A stretch of DNA of 64,000 bases from JAPHSX01 sp039714395 (GCA_039714395.1 JBDLJH010000007.1:62001-126000), one strand, 5' to 3'. Counted from the first letter of the stretch, positions 8,968 through 18,345 are shown. Numbers and translations: made by a program. Notes: generated from the sequence alone by a model not told the origin.

Positions 8968-9047
8968 ACCCTCTGCCATGACTCTCTTCTGATGGTTCGT
9001 TATACTTAGGATTAAGAATTAATAGAGAACCGGGGGAGTCATCCATA

Positions 9048-9836
9048 ATGGTCACATCTGCCATCGCTGTTACAGATAGAACGTCTCATCGACTGATTCG
9101 GCTCGCTCTCCTCTTTTTTGCTCTGCTCTACCTGCCAAATCTACAGGCGATGGATATCGACGAACTAATGACGCACGTTGACCGTTTGTGGCGTGGTGAT
9201 ACTTCTCAGGCCACCATGTCGATGACGGTAAAGACACGTCGTTACGAGCGCAACATGACGATGGAGGCGTGGTCACGTGGTAAAGACTACTCCCTGTTAG
9301 TGATACGCGAACCGATTAAGGACCGCGGTATTGCCACCCTCAAGGTGAAAGAGAATATCTGGAACTACCTGCCTAAAATCAATCGTGTTACCAAGGTGCC
9401 AGCCAGCATGATGTCCGGCTCATGGATGGGGAGCCACTTCACCAATGATGATCTGGTGAAGGAGAATACTTTTATCGATGACTATGACTCACTGATTAGC
9501 TTTGAGGGAGAGCGCGATGGCGCCCTTATTTATGAGGTGACCTCAATACCCAAACCCGATGCCGCGGTGGTGTGGGGCAAGGTGGTAATGACTATCCAAC
9601 AGGATAACTTCGCGCCCGTTGCCGCGACCTATTTTGATGAGGAGGGAGTTCGGGTGCGGCTAATGACTTTTGATCGTATCGAACAGGTCGATGGCCGTGC
9701 CATCCCCATGCGTATGACCCTAATACCGGAGGATAAGCCGGGTGAATCGACAATTGTGGTGTATGAGAAGATCGCCTTCGGCATGGAGCTGAATGACAAC
9801 TTTTTCTCCCTTCGCAGTCTCAAGCAGCGACGCTAA
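9048..9836 (+). CDS. Outer-membrane lipoprotein-sorting (LolA-like) periplasmic protein
   Basis: A 262-aa exported protein. A hydrophobic segment (LALLFFALLYLPNLQA) ends in a plausible signal-peptidase site, and the mature part begins MDIDELMTHVDRLWRGDTSQATM, typical of the LolA-like family annotated as outer membrane lipoprotein-sorting protein. Its beta-sheet core includes KENIWNYLPKINRVTKVP and SGSWMGSHFTNDDLVKE. It opens a five-gene run (spacing 6 bp, -4 bp, 25 bp, -11 bp) with two FtsX-type permeases, an ATPase and a beta-barrel. It therefore probably carries a lipid or lipoprotein across the periplasm for that system. It is distinct from canonical LolA. Confidence 0.88.
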   Translation: MVTSAIAVTDRTSHRLIRLALLFFALLYLPNLQAMDIDELMTHVDRLWRGDTSQATMSMTVKTRRYERNMTMEAWSRGKDYSLLVIREPIKDRGIATLKVKENIWNYLPKINRVTKVPASMMSGSWMGSHFTNDDLVKENTFIDDYDSLISFEGERDGALIYEVTSIPKPDAAVVWGKVVMTIQQDNFAPVAATYFDEEGVRVRLMTFDRIEQVDGRAIPMRMTLIPEDKPGESTIVVYEKIAFGMELNDNFFSLRSLKQRR

Positions 9837-9842
9837 ATACAG

Positions 9843-11159
9843 ATGCAGCTTAAATCTCACAGCCACCCTGTTACCCGCCTACCGATGCTGCTGTTTATCG
9901 CCTGGCGCAATATCTGGCGCAATCCTGTCCGCAGTCTGCTGACCATAGGCGCACTGGGTGGTGGCCTGGTGATGGTGATCCTCTATGCCACGCTGCTGGA
10001 GGGGATGACACGGCAGATGGTGCAATACGCCACCGAGATCTCCACCGGCCAAATGCAAGTGCATCGCCAGGCCTTTGTCGATGATCAGGATCTCTATGCC
10101 ACACTGCCGTGGCACTACATGCAACGCATTGAGGAGCAGGTCCCCGGTGTTATCGTGGCACCGCGACTCTACGCCGCCGGGCTGGCCAGCTCGGGCGATG
10201 CCTCTAGTGGGGTCATGATCAAAGCGGTTGACCCTGAACGCGAGCAACAGGTCACCAAAATGCTGGGGCACCTGCGTCTCGGAGAAGCCAGGCTCGATGT
10301 TGCCAGTGCCGCCGATGAGCCGCTATTGCGCTACAACGTCGTGGTGGGGGCACAACTGGCGAAAAATATGCGTCTCGATATCGGCAATGAGCTGGTTCTC
10401 ATCACCCAGGCCGCTGATGGTAGCATCGGCAATGCACTATTTCGTGTTTCCGGTGTATTGCGACCGGTGGAACCGAACTTTGATCGCATGGGGATCTTGA
10501 TGTCGATTGAGGCCTATCAATATCTCATGTATCTGGAGGAGGGTTTTCATGAACTGGCACTCTGGACGAATGACCTCACCGCACTGGAGCCACCGCAGCA
10601 GTCCATTGACGCACTCCTAAAAGAGCTGGCGGCAGAGCAGCCACTCGATGAGCTGGGTGGTGCAGCCCTGGTGCGCAACTGGCGTCAGCTGGCCCCGGCC
10701 ATCTCCGATATGCTGGAGCTAAGCAAGTCGATGGTATTGATTGTTGGTTTCATTATCGTCGGTCTTGCCTCACTCGGCATGCTCAACACTATGTTAATGG
10801 CGGTGCATGAGCGTACCCATGAGTTCGGCATCCTGCTCTCCATCGGTATGAGCCGCTGGTGGCTATTAATTATGGTGATGTTCGAGTCACTCTGCCTGGC
10901 GCTGGTCTCTGCCGTGGCCGGTTCGATTGTCGGGGTGATCGTCGCGGGTTATTTCGAAGAGCACGGCATCGACTTTAGTGCCTCGATGCCCGATGGCTAC
11001 GACTGGAATGGCATTGCCTTTGAGCCGATTATGCGCGGCCATCTGGAGCCGCAACACGTTATCATCAGCAGCCTGCTAATGATCACCATTGCCCTGCTGG
11101 CCTCCATCATTCCATCATGGCGCACCGTTCGTCTGAAGCCGGCGGAGGTGTTGCGATGA
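9843..11159 (+). CDS. ABC transporter permease, FtsX/LolC-LolE type (first copy)
   Basis: A 438-aa inner-membrane permease of the MacB/FtsX superfamily. An N-terminal membrane segment follows the motif FIAWRNIWRNPVRSLLTIG. A large periplasmic domain (about residues 60-280) comes next, then three C-terminal membrane segments with the FtsX signature (LASLGMLNTMLMAVHERTHE, IGMSRWWLLIMV). The protein ends SWRTVRLKPAEVLR. Together with the neighbouring permease and ATPase it resembles LolCDE, which extracts lipoproteins from the inner membrane. The substrate here is unknown. The stop overlaps the next start (ATGA). Confidence 0.92.
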   Translation: MQLKSHSHPVTRLPMLLFIAWRNIWRNPVRSLLTIGALGGGLVMVILYATLLEGMTRQMVQYATEISTGQMQVHRQAFVDDQDLYATLPWHYMQRIEEQVPGVIVAPRLYAAGLASSGDASSGVMIKAVDPEREQQVTKMLGHLRLGEARLDVASAADEPLLRYNVVVGAQLAKNMRLDIGNELVLITQAADGSIGNALFRVSGVLRPVEPNFDRMGILMSIEAYQYLMYLEEGFHELALWTNDLTALEPPQQSIDALLKELAAEQPLDELGGAALVRNWRQLAPAISDMLELSKSMVLIVGFIIVGLASLGMLNTMLMAVHERTHEFGILLSIGMSRWWLLIMVMFESLCLALVSAVAGSIVGVIVAGYFEEHGIDFSASMPDGYDWNGIAFEPIMRGHLEPQHVIISSLLMITIALLASIIPSWRTVRLKPAEVLR

Positions 11160-12436
11160 GCCCGACACAGCACAGCCATCTGCCCCTACTCATTCTCTTT
11201 AGTCTGGCCTGGCGCAATATCTGGCGACACCGGCGCCGTACCCTGATCACACTCAGCACCATTGCCATCGGCTTTGGTCTGGCGGTGCTCTCCATTGGTA
11301 TCGGTGATGGCAGCCACAACTCGATGATCCGCAATGCCATCAAGTTGGGCGAGGGGCATATCACGATACAGCCACGTGATTATCTTGAGGCACCAGCCAA
11401 CTATAAATATATCGCCGATGGGAAATCGCTGGCAGCACAGGTTGAGAAGCTGCGTATTAAAGGCAGCGTGCAACCACGTATCTCGTTACAAGTCTTGGCG
11501 AGCACCGCCAATAATTCAGTAGGGGCGGGTGTCGAGGGGATTTCCGCGCTGGATGATCCTCGTGCACAGATGCTGCGCCCGATGTTACAGGAGGGTGAGT
11601 GGCTTAAGCCGGGTGATGGGCGCGGTCTGTTAATCGGTGATGGCATGGCACGCAAGCTCAAGGCCAAACTGGGCAGTAAGATTGTCATCATGGCCGGCAA
11701 GCAGGGCGGTGATTCACAGGCGCAGCTGGGACGGGTGCGCGGTATCTTCGATTCTCATGTCGATGAGCTGGATGACTTCCTTATCCTCAGTGACCTGCAA
11801 TTTGCTCAGCGCTTCCTGGAGGGTGAGGGGGCCGATCTGACAGCACAACCCGTCACCCGCTTTGCCATCTTTATCGAAGATGAAGAACAGATGGGGCTAT
11901 GGAAAGAACAGCTGCGTAATACCATTGATACGACGCAACTTGTTGCCCTGGACTGGCGCGAAATGATGCCGCAACTGGTACAGTTTATTGTCATCGACGA
12001 TGCAGGTAACTATGTATTCTTAATGCTGATTTTAATGCTGGTGGTGTTTGGCATCATCAATACCGTGTTGATGAGCGTGCTGGAACGCACCCGCGAGTTT
12101 GGTCTGCTGCGGGCACTGGGAATGAGCCGTTATCATCTGTTGCGACTAGTCTTTTGTGAATCTCTATTACTGAGTGTTTTGGCGGTGGTGATCGGCTGGC
12201 TGGTCGGCGGCGGCCTGCACTTCTGGTTTTCCCGCCACGGCATCGATTTCTCCGCCATGATGGCCGAAGGCTCCTCGATCATGGGCACGATTATGGATCC
12301 CGTCGTCTATACCGAACTCTCTGTGGACAGGGTCATTCAGTTAACAACCATTATTTTTGTCGCCACGCTCGCCTCCGGTATCTACCCGGCAATTAAGGCG
12401 GCACGGGTCACCCCGGTCGAAGCGTTGCGTACCTAG
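11156..12436 (+). CDS. ABC transporter permease, FtsX/LolC-LolE type (second copy)
   Basis: A 426-aa paralogue of the preceding permease with the same architecture: LAWRNIWRHRRRTLITLSTIA at the first membrane segment, a periplasmic domain, then three C-terminal membrane helices with FGIINTVLMSVLERTREFGL and LRALGMSRYHLLRLV, ending AARVTPVEALRT. I chose ATG 11156, which overlaps the upstream stop in ATGA. An in-frame start at 11117 would lie inside the previous gene. The two copies probably form a heterodimer, as LolC and LolE do. Confidence 0.92.
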   Translation: MSPTQHSHLPLLILFSLAWRNIWRHRRRTLITLSTIAIGFGLAVLSIGIGDGSHNSMIRNAIKLGEGHITIQPRDYLEAPANYKYIADGKSLAAQVEKLRIKGSVQPRISLQVLASTANNSVGAGVEGISALDDPRAQMLRPMLQEGEWLKPGDGRGLLIGDGMARKLKAKLGSKIVIMAGKQGGDSQAQLGRVRGIFDSHVDELDDFLILSDLQFAQRFLEGEGADLTAQPVTRFAIFIEDEEQMGLWKEQLRNTIDTTQLVALDWREMMPQLVQFIVIDDAGNYVFLMLILMLVVFGIINTVLMSVLERTREFGLLRALGMSRYHLLRLVFCESLLLSVLAVVIGWLVGGGLHFWFSRHGIDFSAMMAEGSSIMGTIMDPVVYTELSVDRVIQLTTIIFVATLASGIYPAIKAARVTPVEALRT

Positions 12437-12461
12437 CGCCCAATGAAACAGGAAAATAGTT

Positions 12462-13166
12462 ATGGCACTACTCAGGCTTGAAGGAATCGGCAAGCGCTAT
12501 CTCCAGGGAGAGGTGGAGGTGCAGGCCTTGCGCGACATCAATCTGTCGGTAGAGGAGGGGGAGTTTGCCGCACTGGTCGGCCCCTCTGGTTCAGGTAAGA
12601 CCACCTTGCTTAATATTATCGGCGGACTGGATAGCCCCAGTCACGGTAGCGTCCACCTTAACGACACCGACATCACCAAGCTCAGTGAGGCTGCACTTTC
12701 TGACTTTCGCCTGTTGCAGCTCGGCTTTATCTTTCAGGCCTATAATCTGGTACCGGTATTGAGTGCGCTGGAGAATGTGGAGTTGGTAATGGTGATGCAG
12801 GGTCGTCACATCCATGAACGGCGTGAACGGGCCGAACACTATCTTGAACTGGTGGGTCTCACTTCTATGATGCACCGTCGCCCCTCCGCATTGAGTGGCG
12901 GTCAGCAACAGCGAGTGGCGGTGGCGCGTGCCCTGGCTGCCGGGCCGCGACTGGTTCTAGCCGATGAACCAACAGCAAATCTGGATTCAGAAAATGCGAC
13001 GGCACTCCTCGATATCATGCATCGTCTCTCCCATGAGGAGAAGACCACCTTTATTTTCTCCACCCATGACCCGCGTGTAATGGAGCGTGCCGAACGCATC
13101 ATTACACTGCGTGACGGCACCATAGAGAGTGATGAAACCATCGAACAGCATCACCATGAGATTTAG
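12462..13166 (+). CDS. ABC transporter ATP-binding protein, LolD/MacB type
   Basis: A 234-aa ATPase with Walker A GPSGSGKTT, Q-loop region FQAYNLVPVLSALENVEL, signature LSGGQQQRVAVARAL, Walker B LVLADEPTANLDSEN and switch His in FSTHDPRVM. The sequence is typical of LolD-type ATPases that partner FtsX-fold permeases. It starts 25 bp after the second permease, with an AGGAAA site upstream. The C-terminus is His-rich (QHHHEI). Its 3' end overlaps the next gene by 11 bp. Confidence 0.93.
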   Translation: MALLRLEGIGKRYLQGEVEVQALRDINLSVEEGEFAALVGPSGSGKTTLLNIIGGLDSPSHGSVHLNDTDITKLSEAALSDFRLLQLGFIFQAYNLVPVLSALENVELVMVMQGRHIHERRERAEHYLELVGLTSMMHRRPSALSGGQQQRVAVARALAAGPRLVLADEPTANLDSENATALLDIMHRLSHEEKTTFIFSTHDPRVMERAERIITLRDGTIESDETIEQHHHEI

Positions 13167-14373
13167 CCCGTATTTCATAATTCTGTTGTTAACCATTAGC
13201 TGGCAGAGTGCTTCAGCTGTCGATTTCAACGGACGTTTCTCAATGCTGGGTGCTACGGCACAGGCCGAAGAGGGAGACTTTGGATACCAGGGAGGTGACG
13301 CTAATACCCTCAGTGCCGATCAGCAAGGCCTACGCCTGATGCTGGAGGAGGGTAATGATAAAAGTGAGTGGTCGGCACACCTGCGAGTTGTGCGTACTCA
13401 CACTCACGGTTTTCCCGCCAGCGGCTCACACAGTAGTTCACTGTTCCGCTATTCCGATCTGGATGGCACCATGCTAGATGAAAGCGATGCTACGGCATCC
13501 ACAATGATCCATTATCAACTGGATCGTCTCTATTACCGCCAGCACGTTAACGATTACACGATCTCATTCGGGCGCCAGGCGATAGACTGGGGCAGTGGCC
13601 GCTTCTGGCAACCGCTAAACCTCTTTGGAAGTTTTTCTCCCACTGATCTTGATACCGACTACAAGCCTGGGATCGATGCCATTGCAGTTGATTACTTCCC
13701 TTCTTCCTTTTCTTCACTTTCCGGCGTCTATGCCTTTGCGCCAAAGAATCAGACAGTAATTAAAAACAGTGGTGCATTACATTATCGTCGTCAGGTGGGA
13801 GAGTTGTCCGAGCTGGCGATGGTGGCAGGTAGCATTACCGGTAACACGGCCATCGGCGGCTCATTCGAGAGTGCATGGGAAGGCATTGGCTGGCGTATTG
13901 AGGGTGTTCATTACCAACTGGTAAATACCGATGAGCAGGCCCTGTTCTGGGTCGCTGGGATGGACTACCAGTTTAATAATGGCACCCTGTTGAGTGCCGA
14001 GTATTACGATAATAGCCGTGGTGCTACATCAGAGTCAGAACTAGTCGGGGTGTTTTCTGATGAGCTGGTGGCTTCCGGATTACAGCAGCAACTCTCTCGT
14101 CAACTTATTGGCCTGGGTCTGGCCCGTGATCTCTCCCCGCTGATACATGGTGGCTATACCATTCTGGGGAGTGTGCTGGAAGATAGTAATGGTTCAAACA
14201 ACTGGTCTCTACTGCACCAGATTAATCTTACCTACTCGGTGAGCAATGAATCAGATCTCATGGCTTCGCTGTTAGTACCGGGAGGAAAGGGCTTGTCGTT
14301 AGCAGGTGAGCCGCGTTCAGAGTTCGGACATCTCCCGATAACATTTACTCTGCGCTTGCGGTTTTACTTTTAG
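13156..14373 (+). CDS. Putative outer-membrane beta-barrel protein
   Basis: About 405 aa: signal peptide FIILLLTISWQSASA, then a Gly/Ser/aromatic-rich sequence with alternating beta-strands and a C-terminal Phe (LRLRFYF), the usual outer-membrane barrel ending. A stretch near residues 140-175 (GRQAIDWGSGRFWQPLNLF, then LDTDYKPGIDAI) resembles DUF1302-like porin-type proteins seen next to lipoprotein-sorting/permease clusters. I chose ATG 13156, which gives a clean signal peptide and overlaps the ATPase by 11 bp. It probably provides the outer-membrane step of the cassette. The substrate is unknown. Confidence 0.8.
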   Translation: MRFSPYFIILLLTISWQSASAVDFNGRFSMLGATAQAEEGDFGYQGGDANTLSADQQGLRLMLEEGNDKSEWSAHLRVVRTHTHGFPASGSHSSSLFRYSDLDGTMLDESDATASTMIHYQLDRLYYRQHVNDYTISFGRQAIDWGSGRFWQPLNLFGSFSPTDLDTDYKPGIDAIAVDYFPSSFSSLSGVYAFAPKNQTVIKNSGALHYRRQVGELSELAMVAGSITGNTAIGGSFESAWEGIGWRIEGVHYQLVNTDEQALFWVAGMDYQFNNGTLLSAEYYDNSRGATSESELVGVFSDELVASGLQQQLSRQLIGLGLARDLSPLIHGGYTILGSVLEDSNGSNNWSLLHQINLTYSVSNESDLMASLLVPGGKGLSLAGEPRSEFGHLPITFTLRLRFYF

Positions 14374-14529
14374 CAAGTTTTCAATTGAGTGACGCACCCT
14401 CTGCCGCTGAGCATTCAACATGCTATCAACAATTGACGATCTATGTTTTCCTGCAGCGTTCAATGCCAGCAATGATTCATAGCTGCGTTTTTCCAATAAC
14501 AGGACACGCAGAATATTCTTTTTAATCAT
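14317..14529 (-). CDS. Small protein of unknown function
   Basis: About 70 residues, starting MIKKNILRVLLLEKRSYESL and rich in basic and helical residues, with no membrane segment. It is supported by a perfect AGGAGG site 9 nt upstream of ATG 14529 and by a second small gene just upstream on the same strand. Its 3' end overlaps the convergent end of the beta-barrel gene by 57 bp, which weakens the case slightly. Function is not recognised. Confidence 0.5.
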   Translation of the reverse strand: MIKKNILRVLLLEKRSYESLLALNAAGKHRSSIVDSMLNAQRQRVRHSIENLLKVKPQAQSKCYREMSEL

Positions 14530-14567
14530 GCCATTATTCCTCCTCACCTATCATCATTTGCGACCCT

Positions 14568-14771
14568 TTATGAAAGGCCGGAAATCAGTTGACGCTTTCG
14601 AGCAATAATCTTGTTGTAAACTCTATCTCCCCAAACATCACACTCTCTGCCGCTGTCAGTATGCAATTCACCAAGCTCAAACTGAGACTGTGAGATCTCA
14701 TCCTGGAGCTGTCTGATAATTTGCTGGCGTGTGATCTCAATGTGATTCTGAATAGTTTCCAAATGGTTCAT
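14568..14771 (-). CDS. Small protein of unknown function
   Basis: 67 residues starting MNHLETIQNHIEITRQQI: an amphipathic helical N-terminal half, then a more polar part with a single Cys (GRECDVWGDRVYNKII). An AAGGAGA site lies 7 nt before the ATG at 14771; an in-frame start 24 bp upstream has no such site. It lies 38 bp upstream of the next small gene, and the two probably form a bicistronic unit with a promoter in 14796-14971. Function is not recognised. Confidence 0.5.
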   Translation of the reverse strand: MNHLETIQNHIEITRQQIIRQLQDEISQSQFELGELHTDSGRECDVWGDRVYNKIIARKRQLISGLS

Positions 14772-14971
14772 TGCTGTTCTCCTTTTTACAGTCAATTGGC
14801 ACTAAGTCTATCCATTCACTCTACAGGTCGTCTGTAGGAGACGGATGACATTGGTGTCAGCGTGGTGTGTTATCACCAGGGTCATAAGTTACTGAACTGT
14901 AGAGAACTATAGGCGTAGGTCATGACAATTTTATGAAGAAGTCATGAATAATTGGTGAATGGGGAGGCTGT

Positions 14972-15682
14972 TCAGTCAGTATTCTGGCCCGCTTTTTCCT
15001 CCAGATATTCAATTACCCGGCGCATGTATTCATTGTTCTGACTGTAATGCTCTGTGTTTCCCAGAATCTCCTCGGCACTCTGGATATAAGGGGCCTCCAC
15101 CAGCTCATCACCACAGTATTCGACGATACTCTGTGCACTGAAGGGGGTGGTCTCCAGGTGGAACTGCAGGGCAATAACCCGATCCTGGTAGATAAAACCC
15201 TGATTGTCGCAGGCAATGCTGGAGGCGATGCGTTGTGCTGCTGGCGGCAGGGTGAAAGTCTCGCCGTGCCAGTGGAAGACGGTCATCTCCTGCGGTAGAT
15301 TTTTCCCCAGTGGGTGGCTGGCAAACTGTTCATCCAGCTGTATGGGTAACCATCCGATCTCTTTCTGCTCCCCCTGATAGACCTTGCCATCCAGCACCTC
15401 GGCAATGAGTTGTGCACCCAGGCAGATACCCAGTACCGGCTTACCTGCGTCGATGACCTGTTTGACGAACCACTTCTCTCCCTTGAGCCAGCTGTACTGG
15501 TGCTCATCGTGGATGCTCATGGGACCGCCCATCACCACCAGCATGTCGATGCAGTCCAGCCGTGGAAACTGCTCCTGGGCATAGAGGCGGGTGGTTGTCA
15601 TGCTATGGCCCTTCTCCAAGGCCCAGTCTTCGATACTAGCCAGGCCCTCAAAGGGGACGTGTTGCAGGATGTGGAGATTCAT
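14972..15682 (-). CDS. Class I glutamine amidotransferase-like protein
   Basis: A 236-aa stand-alone class I (GuaA-type) glutamine amidotransferase domain. The nucleophile is C87 in GKPVLGICLGAQL, and the catalytic His-Glu pair lies in ALQFHLETTP. The oxyanion region VVMGGPMSIHDEHQY and the TVFHWHGETFTLP segment match the subfamily of free-standing amidotransferases that act on gamma-glutamyl compounds or partner unknown synthetases. I chose ATG 15682; an ATG at 15727 would add 15 residues. Neither has a strong ribosome site. No synthetase partner is adjacent, so the substrate is unknown. Confidence 0.88.
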   Translation of the reverse strand: MNLHILQHVPFEGLASIEDWALEKGHSMTTTRLYAQEQFPRLDCIDMLVVMGGPMSIHDEHQYSWLKGEKWFVKQVIDAGKPVLGICLGAQLIAEVLDGKVYQGEQKEIGWLPIQLDEQFASHPLGKNLPQEMTVFHWHGETFTLPPAAQRIASSIACDNQGFIYQDRVIALQFHLETTPFSAQSIVEYCGDELVEAPYIQSAEEILGNTEHYSQNNEYMRRVIEYLEEKAGQNTD

Positions 15683-15801
15683 TGCCAGGAGTGCCCTTGT
15701 TTGATTTTTCAGTATTGAACCACCCATAGCAGGCTTGTAGCAAGGACAGAGTCAACTCCCCACAGTTACCTTGCTCTGTGCTTTCTGGTAGCTTTAGATA
15801 A

Positions 15802-16851
15802 ATGACGAAGTTCACCCTCATATCTATCCTTTTACTCCTGCTCTGCGCCTGTAGCCGCGCGCCACAGAGTGAGAACTATGAGATCTACGTATTCGGTACT
15901 CTGGTTACTATTACTATGTGGGGTGCCGAACCTGATGCCCGTGATGCGGCAGTGGCTGAGATCACCCGTACCTTCCAGCAGATGCACCATGAGTGGCATG
16001 CCTGGAAGCCAGGGCCTCTGGTCGAGATCAACCAGGCGATTACTAAAGGGGAGAAGGGCATCGCGGTACCTCCTTCGATTGAAGTGCTGATCAGCCGCTC
16101 ACAACGTCTCTATCAACAGAGCGATGGCCTGTTTAATCCTGCCATTGGTGGACTACTGCAGCTGTGGGGATTTCAAAGCGATGGTCGTCCCAATGGCCCG
16201 CCACCTGGTAAACAGGCTATCGACCGCTGGGTGAGCGGTGCCCCGGGTATGGACGATATCAGCATTACCGATGGCCAACTCACCTCCATCAACAACACGG
16301 TACAGTTGGATTTTGGAGCCTTTGCCAAGGGGGTGGCCGTTGACCAGGCCATCGACATTCTGCGCACTCAGGGTATCGATAATGCCATCGTCAACGGCGG
16401 TGGCGACCTGCGTGCCATCGGCAGCAAGAATGGCTCCCCATGGCGCGTTGGCATCCGTCACCCACAGGGCAAGGGGGTGCTGGCTGCACTCGAGGTAAAA
16501 GGAGATGAGAGTGTCTTCACCTCAGGCAATTACGAACGCTACCGGGAACACGAAGGGGTGCGCTACGCCCATATTCTCGATCCCCGAACGGGAATGCCGG
16601 TAGAGGGGATTACCTCTGTTACCGTGATTCATGAAAATGGTGGAGTGGCGGATGCGGCAGCAACGGCACTGGTTGTCGCGGGGGTAGAGGAGTGGCACCG
16701 TATCGCCAGACAAATGGGCATAGAGTATATGATGCTGGTAGACGATGCGGGGACGCTCTACATGAACCCGGCGATGCAACAGCGCATCGAATTTACCGGT
16801 GAAACACCTGCTAATATTGTTGTAAGTAAGCCACTCAAATTTCAGCACTAA
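15802..16851 (+). CDS. apbE: FAD:protein FMN transferase ApbE, lipoprotein
   Basis: Transfers FMN from FAD to Thr of flavoproteins, such as the NqrB/C and RnfD/G subunits. It is anchored at the periplasmic side of the membrane: the N-terminus has a lipobox, LLCAC, with C17 as the lipidated residue. Visible ApbE motifs are EIYVFGTLVTITMWG, LDFGAFAKGVAVDQA, NAIVNGGGDLRAIG, HILDPRTGMPV (metal and FAD site) and ADAAATALVVAG. Its 349-aa length is normal. It is apparently a single gene, 49 bp before the dehydrogenase gene. Confidence 0.95.
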   Translation: MTKFTLISILLLLLCACSRAPQSENYEIYVFGTLVTITMWGAEPDARDAAVAEITRTFQQMHHEWHAWKPGPLVEINQAITKGEKGIAVPPSIEVLISRSQRLYQQSDGLFNPAIGGLLQLWGFQSDGRPNGPPPGKQAIDRWVSGAPGMDDISITDGQLTSINNTVQLDFGAFAKGVAVDQAIDILRTQGIDNAIVNGGGDLRAIGSKNGSPWRVGIRHPQGKGVLAALEVKGDESVFTSGNYERYREHEGVRYAHILDPRTGMPVEGITSVTVIHENGGVADAAATALVVAGVEEWHRIARQMGIEYMMLVDDAGTLYMNPAMQQRIEFTGETPANIVVSKPLKFQH

Positions 16852-16900
16852 CTGATATGGCATTGCAGTAAAAATTGACGGGCTTAGCCTAAAGGAGAAT

Positions 16901-18340
16901 GTGGTGACCGAAGCACGTAAAGAGAGTATGTCCTTTCTTGAGGGGGTGGATCGCATAGTGGATCGTGCCACCCTGGCGGCGGGACTCGATCCCAAGACGG
17001 CCTGTGTAATCAAAGAAGGCAGTGCGGTCATTCAGCTTAAGTTCCCGGTACGGGTTCGCGGAGGTGTCGAGGTATTCACCGGCTGGTGGGCTGTCCATAG
17101 CGCTCACCGTCTGCCTGCCAAAGGTGGACTGCGATTTGCCCCCCATGTAAATCAGGATGAGACGGAGGCCCTTTCGGCGCTGATGAGTTACAAGTGTGCC
17201 CTGGCAGATATTCCCTTTGGCGGTGCCAAGGGTGGCTTGATGATCGACCCCGGGAAATATACCGTTGATGAGTTACGTAACATCACCCGCCAGTTTGGCA
17301 TTGAGCTGGCTGGGCGCGGCTTTCTTAATCCCGCCACCAATGTGCCGGCCCCCGACATGGGCACCTCTTCTCAAGAGATGGCCTGGATCGCCGATGCCTA
17401 TAAAAGCCTGTTCCCGGAGGATATGAACCACGATGCCTGCGTTACCGGCAAGCCACTCAACCGCGGTGGTATTCCAGGCCGTACCGAGGCGACGGGCAAG
17501 GGGGTGCAGTACGCCTTGCAGGAGTTATTCCGCCACCCTGATGAATTGGAAAAGACCGGTCTGGTCGATGGCCTTGCCGGTCAGCGGGTAATCATTCAGG
17601 GTCTGGGCAATGTGGGTTATCACACCGCTAAGTTTCTCTCCGAGGAGGATAAAGTAAAGGTGGTAGCCATCATCGAGCGTGATGGTGCGGTGATCAACGA
17701 GGAAGGACTGAACGTGCATGATGTACGCCAACACCTTGCTGAAACCGGTGGTGTGCGTGACTTTCCCGGCGGCACCTATGTGGAGGATGGCGCCGGGGTA
17801 TTGACCATGGAGTGCGACATCCTCATCCCCGCCGCACTGGAATCACAGATCAATGCCAATAATGCAATGCATATTCAGACCAAGCTGATCGTTGAGGCGG
17901 CAAATGGCGCGGTTACCTATGAGGCCGATGAGATTCTTCGTCGTCGTGGTGTGGTGATGTTACCCGATGTATGGGTCAACGCCGGTGGTGTTACCGTCTC
18001 CTATTTTGAATGGACGCGTAACCTCTCTCACATGCGCTTTGGTCGCCTGCAACGCCGCTTCGATGAGTTGCGTGGCACCTGTTATGCCACCGCCATCGAA
18101 GAGATGACCGAGAAGGAGATGCCCGGCAAGTTGCGAACCGAGATCGTACGCGGGGCTAGTGAACTGGATTTGGTACGTTCCGGCCTGGATGACACCATGC
18201 GCATGGCCTTTGCAGATATTCGAGATACCATGAAACGAGATCCCGAGATCAAGGACTACCGTACCGCCGCCTTCGTTATCGCCATTAACAAACTGGCTCA
18301 GTCCTATTATGATTTAGGCCTTGCCGATAGCAGCGAATAA
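16901..18340 (+). CDS. Glutamate-type dehydrogenase (Glu/Leu/Phe/Val dehydrogenase family)
   Basis: Catalyses reversible NAD(P)-dependent oxidative deamination of an amino acid, probably glutamate, to the 2-oxoacid. The catalytic lysine region is PFGGAKGGLMIDP, with K71-type substrate-binding sequence GGLRFAPHVNQDE, proline-rich NVPAPDMGT, and Rossmann motif IQGLGNVGYHTA. The C-terminal NAGGVTVSYFEW is typical. At 479 aa it is longer than the usual 410-450 aa because of a C-terminal extension. It uses a GTG start (16901 or 16904) after an AAAGGAGA site. The DASS transporter starts 5 bp downstream, suggesting coupling of 2-oxoglutarate/dicarboxylate transport with glutamate metabolism. Confidence 0.92.
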   Translation: MVTEARKESMSFLEGVDRIVDRATLAAGLDPKTACVIKEGSAVIQLKFPVRVRGGVEVFTGWWAVHSAHRLPAKGGLRFAPHVNQDETEALSALMSYKCALADIPFGGAKGGLMIDPGKYTVDELRNITRQFGIELAGRGFLNPATNVPAPDMGTSSQEMAWIADAYKSLFPEDMNHDACVTGKPLNRGGIPGRTEATGKGVQYALQELFRHPDELEKTGLVDGLAGQRVIIQGLGNVGYHTAKFLSEEDKVKVVAIIERDGAVINEEGLNVHDVRQHLAETGGVRDFPGGTYVEDGAGVLTMECDILIPAALESQINANNAMHIQTKLIVEAANGAVTYEADEILRRRGVVMLPDVWVNAGGVTVSYFEWTRNLSHMRFGRLQRRFDELRGTCYATAIEEMTEKEMPGKLRTEIVRGASELDLVRSGLDDTMRMAFADIRDTMKRDPEIKDYRTAAFVIAINKLAQSYYDLGLADSSE

Positions 18341-18345
18341 CAATT

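Noticed and set aside
16522..17031. 169-codon minus-strand frame spanning the end of apbE and start of the glutamate-type dehydrogenase
   Set aside because: Crosses two certain genes and the spacer, with no ribosome site or homology visible.
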